From Pedobacter sp. R20-19 (GTDB lineage: Bacteria > Bacteroidota > Bacteroidia > Sphingobacteriales > Sphingobacteriaceae): a stretch of DNA of 64,000 bases. Position numbers and translations under genes: made by a program. A model generated the notes under the pieces. That model had not been told where the DNA came from. It made no database searches and worked only from the letters and a program-made list of their open reading frames with translations. This document shows, in pieces, positions 25,448 through 33,990 of this stretch (within the stretch, counting starts at the first letter, position 1; the number at the start of each line of letters is the position of its first letter). The stretch covers positions 83,592 to 147,591 of the forward strand of contig NZ_JCKI01000010.1 of assembly GCF_000708265.2 (NCBI RefSeq). The letters run 5' to 3'.

Positions 25448-26953
25448 ATGGCAAATTTAATAGAAAGACCATCATTTAAGTCACACTACTACAACTACAT
25501 AGGAGGTAAATTTGTTCCACCTGTAAAAGGTGCTTACTTTGATAATATCTCCCCTATCGATGGAAAAGTTTTCACCAAAGCAGCGCACTCCACAAAAGAG
25601 GATTTAGAACTTGCAGTTGATGCTGCATATGAAGCCTTCAAAACCTGGAGTAAAACCTCATCAACAGAGCGCAGTATTATCTTAAATAAGATTGCGCAAC
25701 GCATGGAAGATAATTTAGAATACCTTGCTACCGTTGAAACCATAGATAACGGAAAAGCCGTTAGAGAAACCTTGGCAGCTGATTTACCTTTGGGCATTGA
25801 TCACTTTAGATATTTTGCAGGAGTAATCCGAGCAGAAGAAGGATCACTTTCAGAATTGGATGCCAATACCGTTTCGCTAATCGTACACGAGCCTATAGGT
25901 GTGGTGGCCCAAATCATTCCATGGAACTTTCCACTTTTAATGGGAATCTGGAAGCTGGCTCCTGCGCTGGCCGCAGGTAACTGTGTAGTACTGAAACCTG
26001 CAGAAAGTACGCCAATTTCTATTATGGTTTTAATGGAGTTGATTGGCGATTTATTGCCTCCAGGTGTTATAAATGTAGTGAATGGTTTTGGTGCCGAATT
26101 AGGTCGTGCTTTGGTTACCAATCCAAAAATTTCCAAAGCTGCATTCACAGGCTCTACGCCTACTGGCAGATTGGTGATGCAATATGCAACTGAAAATATT
26201 ATTCCTGTAACTTTAGAATTAGGTGGTAAATCGCCTAATGTATTCTTTAGTTCAGTCATGGATGAAGATGATGCTTTTTTGGATAAAGCTGTAGAAGGCG
26301 CGGTAATGTTTGCCTTAAACCAAGGCGAAATCTGTACTTGTCCATCACGTTTGTTGATTCAGGAAGACATTTATGAAAAATTTATAGCAAAAGTAATTGA
26401 AAGAACCGAAGCCATCAAAATCGGTAGTCCTTTAGACCCAACCGTGATGATGGGTGCACAAGCTTCAAAAATTCAATACGAAAAGATTGCTCAATATATC
26501 AAATTAGGAAAAGAGGAAGGTGCAGAAGTATTAACTGGCGGCGAAGTAAATAAGCTGGAAGGCGAATTGGAAACCGGCTATTACATCAAACCAACCATCT
26601 TCAAAGGCCATAACAAAATGAGAATTTTCCAGGAAGAAATTTTCGGACCTGTATTAGCCGTTACGACCTTTAAAACAGTAGAAGAAGCCATTGAAATTGC
26701 TAATGATACGCTTTATGGCTTGGGTGCAGGCGTTTGGACCAGAGATGCACATGAACTTTATCAGATTCCACGAGCCATTCACGCCGGACGTGTTTGGGTA
26801 AACCAATACCATTCCTATCCAGCAGGAGCACCCTTCGGAGGGTACAAACAATCTGGCGTAGGTAGAGAAAACCATAAAATGATGTTAGGACATTACCGCC
26901 AAACTAAAAACATGTTAATTTCTTATGATAAAAATAAATTAGGCTTCTTCTAA
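25448..26953 (+). CDS. NAD(P)-dependent aldehyde dehydrogenase
   Basis: A 501-residue cytosolic aldehyde dehydrogenase that oxidises an aldehyde to its acid. Glu257 in TLELGGKSPN is the general base and Cys296 in GEICTCPSR the nucleophile. IPWNFPLLMGIWKLAPALAAGN is the cofactor-binding signature. The closest type appears to be the ExaC/AldB-like group that oxidises acetaldehyde and other short aldehydes and is often next to a DUF779 gene, as here (82 bp downstream). Regulated probably by the divergent AraC protein. Confidence 0.95.
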   Translation: MANLIERPSFKSHYYNYIGGKFVPPVKGAYFDNISPIDGKVFTKAAHSTKEDLELAVDAAYEAFKTWSKTSSTERSIILNKIAQRMEDNLEYLATVETIDNGKAVRETLAADLPLGIDHFRYFAGVIRAEEGSLSELDANTVSLIVHEPIGVVAQIIPWNFPLLMGIWKLAPALAAGNCVVLKPAESTPISIMVLMELIGDLLPPGVINVVNGFGAELGRALVTNPKISKAAFTGSTPTGRLVMQYATENIIPVTLELGGKSPNVFFSSVMDEDDAFLDKAVEGAVMFALNQGEICTCPSRLLIQEDIYEKFIAKVIERTEAIKIGSPLDPTVMMGAQASKIQYEKIAQYIKLGKEEGAEVLTGGEVNKLEGELETGYYIKPTIFKGHNKMRIFQEEIFGPVLAVTTFKTVEEAIEIANDTLYGLGAGVWTRDAHELYQIPRAIHAGRVWVNQYHSYPAGAPFGGYKQSGVGRENHKMMLGHYRQTKNMLISYDKNKLGFF

Positions 26954-26978
26954 AATTCCCCCGTTGGTAATATCAATG

Positions 26979-27006
26979 CCGCAGTTGAGCAAAATCTCAG
27001 CTGCGG
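26979..27006 (+). terminator. Intercistronic hairpin between aldehyde dehydrogenase and DUF779
   Basis: An 11-bp stem with one G-U pair (26979-26989 with 26996-27006) and a 6-nt loop, followed by only three T. It could be a weak terminator or attenuator that lowers expression of the second gene. Confidence 0.55.
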
Positions 27007-27035
27007 TTTATGATTAAAAGCTTAAACACATCATT

Positions 27036-27410
27036 ATGGTTAACAGAATCGATAGTACAGAAGAAGCAAAAGACCTGATTGCAACGCTAAAAGCAAAGCA
27101 TGGCGAACTGATGTTTTATCAAGCCGGAGGATGCTGCGAAGGTACTCAACCCCAATGCTTTGAAAAAGGTGGCTACTATTTACGCATGAGAGATGTTTGT
27201 TTAGGCGAAGTAGAAGGTTGTGAGTTTTGGGTAGATCGAGATTTATTTGAATATTGGAAATTCTCTCATTTTACACTAGATGTTTTAGATGGCTTCGGTG
27301 TTGGTGGGTTTTCATTGGAAACACCGCTGCAAAAAACTTTCAAAATACATTATCGCCTTTTTTCAGCAGCCGAATTACAAAATTTAGTGGAAGTAAAAAC
27401 AGCTGATTAA
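27036..27410 (+). CDS. DUF779 domain protein
   Basis: A 124-residue cytosolic protein of the DUF779 family. It has a Cys-rich start (GGCCEGTQPQCF near 36-47) and CEFWVDRDLFEYWKFSHFTLDVLDGFG. The family is regularly next to aldehyde dehydrogenase genes; a redox or electron-transfer role has been suggested but is not established. It follows the aldehyde dehydrogenase gene in the same direction, separated by a hairpin. Confidence 0.88.
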   Translation: MVNRIDSTEEAKDLIATLKAKHGELMFYQAGGCCEGTQPQCFEKGGYYLRMRDVCLGEVEGCEFWVDRDLFEYWKFSHFTLDVLDGFGVGGFSLETPLQKTFKIHYRLFSAAELQNLVEVKTAD

Positions 27411-27516
27411 TATTCTCATAAAATAAAACCGCCATCAATTTAACATCTCCCTATAGATTTTTGCTTTATGGTAAATCTTTTTAAAAAATTATGCAATCTT
27501 TGCTTAAATTTTAATC

Positions 27517-27723
27517 ATGCGTAAAATATTTGCAGTCGTTTGCACCATCCTCACCTTATTTGTTTTAAAAGAAACCGTTAATATTTTCATTACAGATGAA
27601 GCAGATATTTTGAAACAACGCAGTATATTTATTGTAATTGCCCTGAGCATCTCCATTCCACTTGTAATTTTAACACTCTGGCTTTGGAAACCAAGAAACA
27701 ATCAAGAGCAAAATCAATCGTAA
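27517..27723 (+). CDS. Small two-helix membrane protein, unknown
   Basis: A 68-residue protein with two hydrophobic segments (about 4-20 and 39-58) separated by a charged turn (TDEADILKQR), ending in a polar tail (KPRNNQEQNQS). A TCTTTG motif near 27497 resembles a -7 box. No homologue is recognised. Its 3' end overlaps the convergent DCC gene by 10 bases. A minus-strand frame over the same bases is less convincing because it lacks a start signal. Confidence 0.5.
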   Translation: MRKIFAVVCTILTLFVLKETVNIFITDEADILKQRSIFIVIALSISIPLVILTLWLWKPRNNQEQNQS

Positions 27724-28118
27724 AATTTTTGCCTTAATTCAGCTGTAGGCACCCAGCAGCTCTCCTGCCTTCCCCACCACTTGTAGCGGTTTTTAGCAAT
27801 AAGATCATAAACCCAATCTCTAATAAATTTTGGAATGATGATGAAAATATAGAGCATGGGCCATAATCCATTTAACTTGCGTGCGATTCTTAAAGCTGCA
27901 GATGATTTAGTGTAGAGTTCTTTATTTTCCACCAACACAATCGAATCAATTTTATTTAAATCTATATTAAACTGAGGCAAAGTCTTTTTTGCATATTCTC
28001 CCTGTAAAGCCGTAAACCTAAAAATATTCTCCTTATCGCGTTTAATGGCAAACTGTACGGATGCGTTACAGAGATTACAAACACCATCAAAAAAAATTAC
28101 CGGATTTTTCGATATCAT
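27714..28118 (-). CDS. DCC1-like thiol-disulfide oxidoreductase family protein (DUF393)
   Basis: A 134-residue thioredoxin-fold-like protein with the family mark DGVCNLCN (CxxC near the N-terminus) and the C-terminal WWGRQESCWVPT. I start it at the internal Met (ISKNPVIFFDGVCNLCN), which places the motif as in relatives; an ATG six codons earlier (28136) is possible. Activity has not been shown for most members. It stands alone between the small membrane protein and map. Confidence 0.85.
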   Translation of the reverse strand: MISKNPVIFFDGVCNLCNASVQFAIKRDKENIFRFTALQGEYAKKTLPQFNIDLNKIDSIVLVENKELYTKSSAALRIARKLNGLWPMLYIFIIIPKFIRDWVYDLIAKNRYKWWGRQESCWVPTAELRQKFYD

Positions 28119-28186
28119 TGTCACAAAGCTATTCAATTTATTAGATTATAAGCTAAAACGCTATTTTTAGCAAAAAAAATAAGCCT

Positions 28187-28951
28187 ATGTCAATCACTAC
28201 AGAAGAGGAATTATTAGGAATGAAACGCGTAAGCAAAGCAGTTGCCTATACGCTTAAGGAAATGCGAAATTTTGCAAAACCGGGTATTTCTACTAAACAA
28301 CTAGATGATTTTGGTGGTGAGATATTACAAGATTTAGGTGCCAAATCTGCACCCAGATTAACTTATCAATTTCCCGGATGGACTTGCATTAGTGTAAATA
28401 ACGAAGTCGCACATGGTATCCCTTCAGCTCATAAAATATTAAAAGAAGGTGATTTAGTGAATGTAGATGTATCTGCTGAATTGAATGGCTTTTGGTCTGA
28501 TAATGGTGGTTCTTTTGTTTTAGGTGAAGATTTACACCAACACCAATTATTAGTTGATGCTTCTAAAAACATTCTTAAAAAAGCAATTAATCAGATAAAA
28601 GGGGGAGTTAAAATTTCAGAAATTGGTCGTTTAATTGAAACTGAAGCCAGAAAATCAGGTTTCAAGGTCATTAAAAATTTAACCGGACATGGCGTAGGCA
28701 GGAGCCTGCATGAAGCACCTCATGAAATTGCCAATTTCTATGATCGTTATAATTTCGACAGGTTTAGAAAAAATACTACTGTGGCAGTAGAAACATTCAT
28801 TTCAACGGCATCCAGCATTGCTGAAACCAAGGAAGATGGTTGGACACTTATTGGAAATAAGGGCGGATTTGTTGCCCAACATGAACATACCATATTAATT
28901 ACTGGCGATAAACCACTTATTTTAACTGCAGAAAACGACATCTGGATTTAA
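28187..28951 (+). CDS. map: Type I methionine aminopeptidase
   Basis: Removes the N-terminal Met from new proteins; a pita-bread-fold metalloenzyme of 254 residues. All five metal ligands are visible: two Asp in NVDVSAELNGFWSDNGG, His in TGHGVGRSLHEAP, Glu in VAVETF and Glu in AQHEHTI, plus the His of NEVAHGIPS. The second Asp sits in SDNGGSF where the housekeeping enzyme usually has GDTS(R/K)TF, so this is probably a paralogue rather than the main copy (inference). Single gene, divergent from the DCC gene. Confidence 0.92.
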   Translation: MSITTEEELLGMKRVSKAVAYTLKEMRNFAKPGISTKQLDDFGGEILQDLGAKSAPRLTYQFPGWTCISVNNEVAHGIPSAHKILKEGDLVNVDVSAELNGFWSDNGGSFVLGEDLHQHQLLVDASKNILKKAINQIKGGVKISEIGRLIETEARKSGFKVIKNLTGHGVGRSLHEAPHEIANFYDRYNFDRFRKNTTVAVETFISTASSIAETKEDGWTLIGNKGGFVAQHEHTILITGDKPLILTAENDIWI

Positions 28952-28999
28952 CGATCAGCTATTTTTCAAATTCAACTTCTCAACCTTAAAACATTTTTC

Positions 29000-29007
29000 T
29001 ATATTTG
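29000..29007 (+). promoter_or_regulatory. pyrR -7 box
   Basis: TATATTTG fits TAnnTTTG, 15 nt before the ATG at 29023. It excludes a TTG start at 29005. Confidence 0.5.
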
Positions 29008-29022
29008 CCCAATCCTTCTTCA

Positions 29023-29583
29023 ATGCAAAAGAAAACAATCTTTGACGGACAAAAAATTCAGATTACAATTAAGCGGCTTTGCCATCAATTAATTGAAAAC
29101 CACGACGATTTCTCGAATACTGTTTTAATTGGTATCCAGCCAAGGGGCATCTTTTTGGCTGATCGGATTCATCAGGAACTTCAGCAAATACTTAAAAACA
29201 AGAAAATTTTAAAGGGAAACCTCGACATTACTTTTTTTAGAGATGATTTTCGCAGGAAAGATGGTTTGGTTACTGCCAGCAGTAATTCTATCGATTTCAT
29301 TATCGAAGGTAAAAAAGTGATTCTAATTGATGATGTACTCTGGACAGGTAGAACCATCCGTGCAGCACTTGATGCCTTATTGGCTTACGGTCGTCCGGAA
29401 AAAGTAGAATTGCTGGTTTTAATCGACCGCAGATTTAGCCGGCATTTACCAATAGAGCCAGATTATACCGGCCATGTGGTAGATAGCTTAAATTCTCAGC
29501 AGGTTAAAGTTACCTGGGCAAGCGAAGGAGCAGAAGACAAAGTAATTTTATTATCTGAACCGCCCTTGCCAAAACAAGTATAA
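29023..29583 (+). CDS. pyrR: PyrR-type pyrimidine regulator / uracil phosphoribosyltransferase
   Basis: A 186-residue phosphoribosyltransferase-fold protein. The PRPP loop VILIDDVLWTGRTIRAALDAL is clear, and GIQPRGIFLADRI and FFRDDFRRKDG also match PyrR. In Firmicutes PyrR attenuates pyr operons by binding RNA; whether it does so here is unknown, and no PyrR-binding anti-antiterminator was recognised before pyrB. Start at ATG 29023, because the -7 box lies just upstream. It precedes pyrB by 86 bp. Confidence 0.9.
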   Translation: MQKKTIFDGQKIQITIKRLCHQLIENHDDFSNTVLIGIQPRGIFLADRIHQELQQILKNKKILKGNLDITFFRDDFRRKDGLVTASSNSIDFIIEGKKVILIDDVLWTGRTIRAALDALLAYGRPEKVELLVLIDRRFSRHLPIEPDYTGHVVDSLNSQQVKVTWASEGAEDKVILLSEPPLPKQV

Positions 29584-29669
29584 ACGCTTTACAGAGGGTA
29601 TTTTGGCATGGAAACTCTATCTGAAAGTTAATAAAATTATAATACACAGATAAAAAACAATAATAGAAA

Positions 29670-30599
29670 ATGGCAGCAGACAAACTATCAACCCGACATC
29701 TTTTAGGCATTAAAGATATTAACCGGAATGATATTGAATTAATTTTCGAGACTGCAGATAATTTTAAGGAAGTGATTAACAGACCGATCAAAAGGGTCCC
29801 TTCACTTCGGGATATTACCATCGCCAATATCTTTTTCGAAAACTCTACCAGAACAAAACTATCTTTCGAACTGGCAGAAAAACGACTTTCTGCTGATGTG
29901 GTTAATTTTGCCGCTTCTTCCTCTTCGGTAAGTAAAGGTGAAACACTGATTGATACCGTGAACAATATCCTTTCGATGAAGGTGGATATGGTGGTTATGC
30001 GCCATCCTTATGCTGGTGCTGGTCAATTTTTAAGCAAACATGTTAAGGCACAAATTGTAAATGCTGGCGATGGTGCACACGAACATCCTACGCAGGCCCT
30101 GCTCGATGCTTTTTCCATCCGCCAGAAACTAGGTGATGTTGCCGGAAAAAAGGTTGTAATTGTTGGTGATATTCTACATTCGAGAGTAGCCATTTCTAAT
30201 ATTCTTTGCCTGCAACGCTTAGGTGCCGAAGTGATGGTTTGCGGTCCAACAACCTTAATTCCCAAACACATTCATCAACTTGGCGTTAAGGTAGAACATA
30301 ACCTCATCAAAGCCTTAAACTGGTGTGATGTGGCCAACATGCTTCGTATTCAGTTAGAACGTCAGGATATAAAATATTTCCCTTCCTTACGGGAATATGC
30401 CATGATGTATGGCCTGAATAAACAAATTTTGGACAACCTGGATAAAGAAATTATTGTTATGCACCCAGGCCCGATAAACCGTGGTGTAGAGATTACCAGT
30501 GATGTTGCAGATAGCAAACAATCCATCATTTTAGAACAGGTAGAAAATGGTGTAGCGGTAAGAATGGCTGTACTTTATCTATTGGCCAGCCAGGGTTAA
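29670..30599 (+). CDS. pyrB: Aspartate carbamoyltransferase catalytic chain
   Basis: Makes N-carbamoyl-aspartate from carbamoyl phosphate and aspartate, the first committed pyrimidine step. 309 residues. FENSTRTKLSFELAEKR is the carbamoyl-phosphate site, and HPTQALLDAFSI and MHPGPINRGVEI are family hallmarks. No pyrI regulatory-chain gene is adjacent. In the same operon as pyrR. Confidence 0.97.
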   Translation: MAADKLSTRHLLGIKDINRNDIELIFETADNFKEVINRPIKRVPSLRDITIANIFFENSTRTKLSFELAEKRLSADVVNFAASSSSVSKGETLIDTVNNILSMKVDMVVMRHPYAGAGQFLSKHVKAQIVNAGDGAHEHPTQALLDAFSIRQKLGDVAGKKVVIVGDILHSRVAISNILCLQRLGAEVMVCGPTTLIPKHIHQLGVKVEHNLIKALNWCDVANMLRIQLERQDIKYFPSLREYAMMYGLNKQILDNLDKEIIVMHPGPINRGVEITSDVADSKQSIILEQVENGVAVRMAVLYLLASQG

Positions 30600-30965
30600 G
30601 TTTGGAGTTGGGAGTCTTTAGTCTGGAGTCCTATGGTCCGAAGTCTAAAGTCCTTAGTAGGTAGCCGTCACCCTGAATTTATTTCAGGGTCTGTATTTGC
30701 AAGTAAGATGCTGAATTAAATTCAGCATAATGATTACAGCGTAAAAGCCCAAAATTTTCCACATTCTAATTTCTTCCATACCAATTTAATAAACCCTTCG
30801 TTAAAGTGTGTTATTAACAGATGTTAATTACTTATGTTGATAAACACCGAGACTATTTCTAATTTAGTACCAACCATATTTGAAACCAATGGAACCCTTG
30901 TAGCCCAATACGCTTGCGTTAATAAGTTACCGAGGCATCATTACCAATGAAAAAGATATAGCATA
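30600..30965. other. Intergenic region with two palindromic repeat elements
   Basis: The first 60 bases are GAGTC-type degenerate repeats. Then come CCCTGAATTTATTTCAGGG (30671-30689) and a perfect palindrome ATGCTGAATT-A-AATTCAGCAT (30708-30728). The rest is A+T-rich, with a 7/8 -7 match CATATTTG at 30875-30882 as a possible promoter for the TPR gene. Confidence 0.6.
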
Positions 30966-33900
30966 ATGAAAAAAAGATACTTATTAATTCCGCTACTTTT
31001 GGCAGGAAGTTTTAGTTCGTACGCACAGGTTAGTGCCGTGCAAAACCTCAACAAAAACTATCAAACTGGCTTAGAATTATTAGACAAAGAAAAATACACT
31101 GCGGCTGCACAACAGTTTAAATTGGTTGAGCAACAACGATTTAAACCTTCTACCCAAACAGAGAGCAATGCAGAATTATCCCTTTTAAAAGAGAATGCAA
31201 AATTTTATGCAGCGGTTTGTGCGCTGGAATTAACGAATAGTGATGCAGAAAGTTTATTTCAGGCTTTTATCCGTGATTATCCGCTAAACCCCAACACCAA
31301 ACTGGCTTATTTTTATGTTGGTAAAACCTATTTTGGTCAGAAAAATTATCAGAAAGCTTTAGAATGGTTCGAAAAAACAGATCCTTCTACCCTTTCGGCG
31401 AAGCAAAGAAACGAATACCAGTTTAAACAAGGCTATTCTTATTTTGAATTAAAGCAGTACGACAAAGCTGAACCTTTATTTGAGCAGGTTAAAAAAGAAG
31501 AAGGTGATTACCAGGAAAGTGCTACTTACTACTTTGCCTATATCAATTACCTGAATAAGGAATACAAAACGGCCCTTGCAAATTTTGAGAAACTGAAAGG
31601 TTCACCCACTTATGAGGCAAGTTATCCTTATTATATTACTTCCATGTATTACCTGGATGAACGCTATGATGATGTGATCAGCTATGCTTTGGAATCGATT
31701 CAAAAAACAAAACAGCAGTTCGAACCTGAAATGTTAAGTTTGGTGGCAGCATCTTATTTTGCAAAATCAGATTTTAAAAATGCTGAAAAATATTTTGCTG
31801 AATTTTATGCAAAAGATAAAAGCGAGACCAAAAACAACCTGTTCATTTATCAGTATGGCTATTCCCTTTTTCAGAATAAAAAATACAAAGAATCTGTTGC
31901 GGTTTTAGAAAAGCTAAACACTGATGATGTCTATCTTCAAAACGGCATGCACACCTTGGGTAAAGCTTTTATCCAGCTGGGGAATAAACAAAAAGCACAA
32001 AGCGCATTCTTCAGGGCTTCACGTTTAGATTTTGATAAAGGCATTCAGGAAGAAGCCTGGTTAAGCTATGCCAAGTTAAGTTATGAACTGGATTTCCACC
32101 AACAAGCTTTGGAAGCCACACAGGGTTTTTTAAAAGCATTTCCGAAATCACGCAAAATCAATGAAGCTAAAACCTTATTGGGTGAAGTTTTATTAACGAC
32201 AAAAAATTACCAGGCGGCAGTTGATATTTTAGAACCCATTCCTGACAAAACTCTAGAAGCCAGAGAAGCCTATCAAAAAGTAACCTATTTCCGCGGTTTG
32301 GAATTCTATAATGAAAGGGCTTTCCCTAATGCCTTATCGATGTTTTTGCGTTCAGATAAATATCCTGAAGATAATGAAATCTATGCCTTAAACACTTACT
32401 GGAAAGCGGAATCAATGTATGAACTGCGTAAATTCGGTGAAGCGGTTTCTACCTTTGAGAAGTTCTTAAAAATGCCTGATGCCGACAAAACCGGTGTTTA
32501 TAATTTTGCCAATTATGCATTGGCTTATGCTGCATTTGAAGATGAGAAATACAGCAAAGCCGCTAATTATTTCGAAAAATTCTTAGCTGGAAATGACAAA
32601 GACCAGAAAACCATAGATGATGCGACGATCCGCTTAGCCGATTCTTATTTTGTAAATAAGAGTTATGGTCAGGCGATGAGCAATTATAATAAAATCATCA
32701 GCAGACACACTTCTTCTGAGGATTATGCCACTTTTCAAAAAGGGATGATCCAGGGATTGGAAACACAATACGATGCTAAAATTGCAACCATGCAAAGTCT
32801 TTTGGCGAAGTTTCCAAACTCAAACTATGCTGATGATGCCGGTTTTGAGACCGCTTACACTTACTTTAACAAAGGCGATTTCGATAAATCAAAATCAGAT
32901 TTAGTGGCTTTGGTAGCGAAATATCCGCGAAGCAGTTATGTACCAAAAGCTTTGGTAACCATTGGTTTGGTTCAATATAATCAGGATCAGGATGATGCTG
33001 CCTTAGAGTCATTTAAAAAGGTAGTAACAGAATATCCTGCCGTTGATGAGTCTAAACAGGCAATGGAATCTATCAAAAACATTTACATCGATCGTGGTGA
33101 CGCCAATGGTTTCATTACCTATGCAAATACCACTCCGCTTGGAAATTATTCTAATACTGAGCAGGATAATATCATTTTTGCCGCAGCCAATAACTTATAT
33201 TTAAAAGGCGATTTTAACGGAGCCTTCCAGGCGGTTAATGCTTACTTTGATAAATTCCCGAAATCAATTCATGAGAAGGAAGCTAAATTTATCAGGGCAG
33301 AATCATTGGTAAAACTAAATCGTCCGGATGAGGCCATTCCTGATTATGAATTTATCTTGAATGACTGGACAAGTGATTATACAGAACGTTCTTTAGTTAG
33401 TATTTCTCAGTTGTTCCTTAATCAGAAAAAATACAATGAAGCCATTGTTTATTTAAAGCGATTAGAAACCACTACAGATTATAAATCGCATTATAGTTTT
33501 GCCATCAATAACTTATTAAAAGCTTATACGGCTTTAAACATGCCTGATGATATGCTTAAATATGCGCAACTGACTAAAGAATCAGAAAAAGCATCTGAGG
33601 AAGAAAAAAACAGTTCTGGTCTGTTCTCTGGGAAGGCTTATTTGTTAAAAGGTGATACTACAAGTGCGGTAACTGCATTTAAAAATGTAGTTGCAAAAAC
33701 GAAAACGGTTGCCGCAGCAGAAGCCAAGTATAACCTTGCATTGGTAGAATACAATAAAGGTGATTATAAAACATCTTCGAAAACATGTTTCGACCTGGTT
33801 AACAATATGGCGTCTTATGATTATTGGGTAGCGAAAGCATTTATCCTTTTATCTGATAACTATGTTGCTTTGAAAGATAACTTACAGGCAAAAAGTACCC

Positions 33901-33989
33901 TGTTAAGTATCATTGATAATTATGAGGGCAAGGATGATATCATCCCTACAGCCAAAGAAAAACTAGAAAAATTAAACCAGAAGAAGTAA
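30966..33989 (+). CDS. Large exported TPR protein
   Basis: A 1007-residue periplasmic or outer-membrane-associated protein. The signal peptide (YLLIPLLLAGSFSSYAQ) is followed by about 20 tetratricopeptide units spread over the whole length (for example AYFYVGKTYFGQKNYQKALEWF style helices). Such proteins are scaffolds for outer-membrane complexes. The next gene, an outer-membrane barrel, starts 1 bp after its stop, so the two are translationally coupled and probably work together. No gene name is justified. Confidence 0.88.
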   Translation: MKKRYLLIPLLLAGSFSSYAQVSAVQNLNKNYQTGLELLDKEKYTAAAQQFKLVEQQRFKPSTQTESNAELSLLKENAKFYAAVCALELTNSDAESLFQAFIRDYPLNPNTKLAYFYVGKTYFGQKNYQKALEWFEKTDPSTLSAKQRNEYQFKQGYSYFELKQYDKAEPLFEQVKKEEGDYQESATYYFAYINYLNKEYKTALANFEKLKGSPTYEASYPYYITSMYYLDERYDDVISYALESIQKTKQQFEPEMLSLVAASYFAKSDFKNAEKYFAEFYAKDKSETKNNLFIYQYGYSLFQNKKYKESVAVLEKLNTDDVYLQNGMHTLGKAFIQLGNKQKAQSAFFRASRLDFDKGIQEEAWLSYAKLSYELDFHQQALEATQGFLKAFPKSRKINEAKTLLGEVLLTTKNYQAAVDILEPIPDKTLEAREAYQKVTYFRGLEFYNERAFPNALSMFLRSDKYPEDNEIYALNTYWKAESMYELRKFGEAVSTFEKFLKMPDADKTGVYNFANYALAYAAFEDEKYSKAANYFEKFLAGNDKDQKTIDDATIRLADSYFVNKSYGQAMSNYNKIISRHTSSEDYATFQKGMIQGLETQYDAKIATMQSLLAKFPNSNYADDAGFETAYTYFNKGDFDKSKSDLVALVAKYPRSSYVPKALVTIGLVQYNQDQDDAALESFKKVVTEYPAVDESKQAMESIKNIYIDRGDANGFITYANTTPLGNYSNTEQDNIIFAAANNLYLKGDFNGAFQAVNAYFDKFPKSIHEKEAKFIRAESLVKLNRPDEAIPDYEFILNDWTSDYTERSLVSISQLFLNQKKYNEAIVYLKRLETTTDYKSHYSFAINNLLKAYTALNMPDDMLKYAQLTKESEKASEEEKNSSGLFSGKAYLLKGDTTSAVTAFKNVVAKTKTVAAAEAKYNLALVEYNKGDYKTSSKTCFDLVNNMASYDYWVAKAFILLSDNYVALKDNLQAKSTLLSIIDNYEGKDDIIPTAKEKLEKLNQKK

Positions 33990-33990
33990 G

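Noticed and set aside
29005..29022. TTG start for pyrR
   Set aside because: It overlaps the TATATTTG promoter box, so it would not be in the mRNA; ATG 29023 fits the family.
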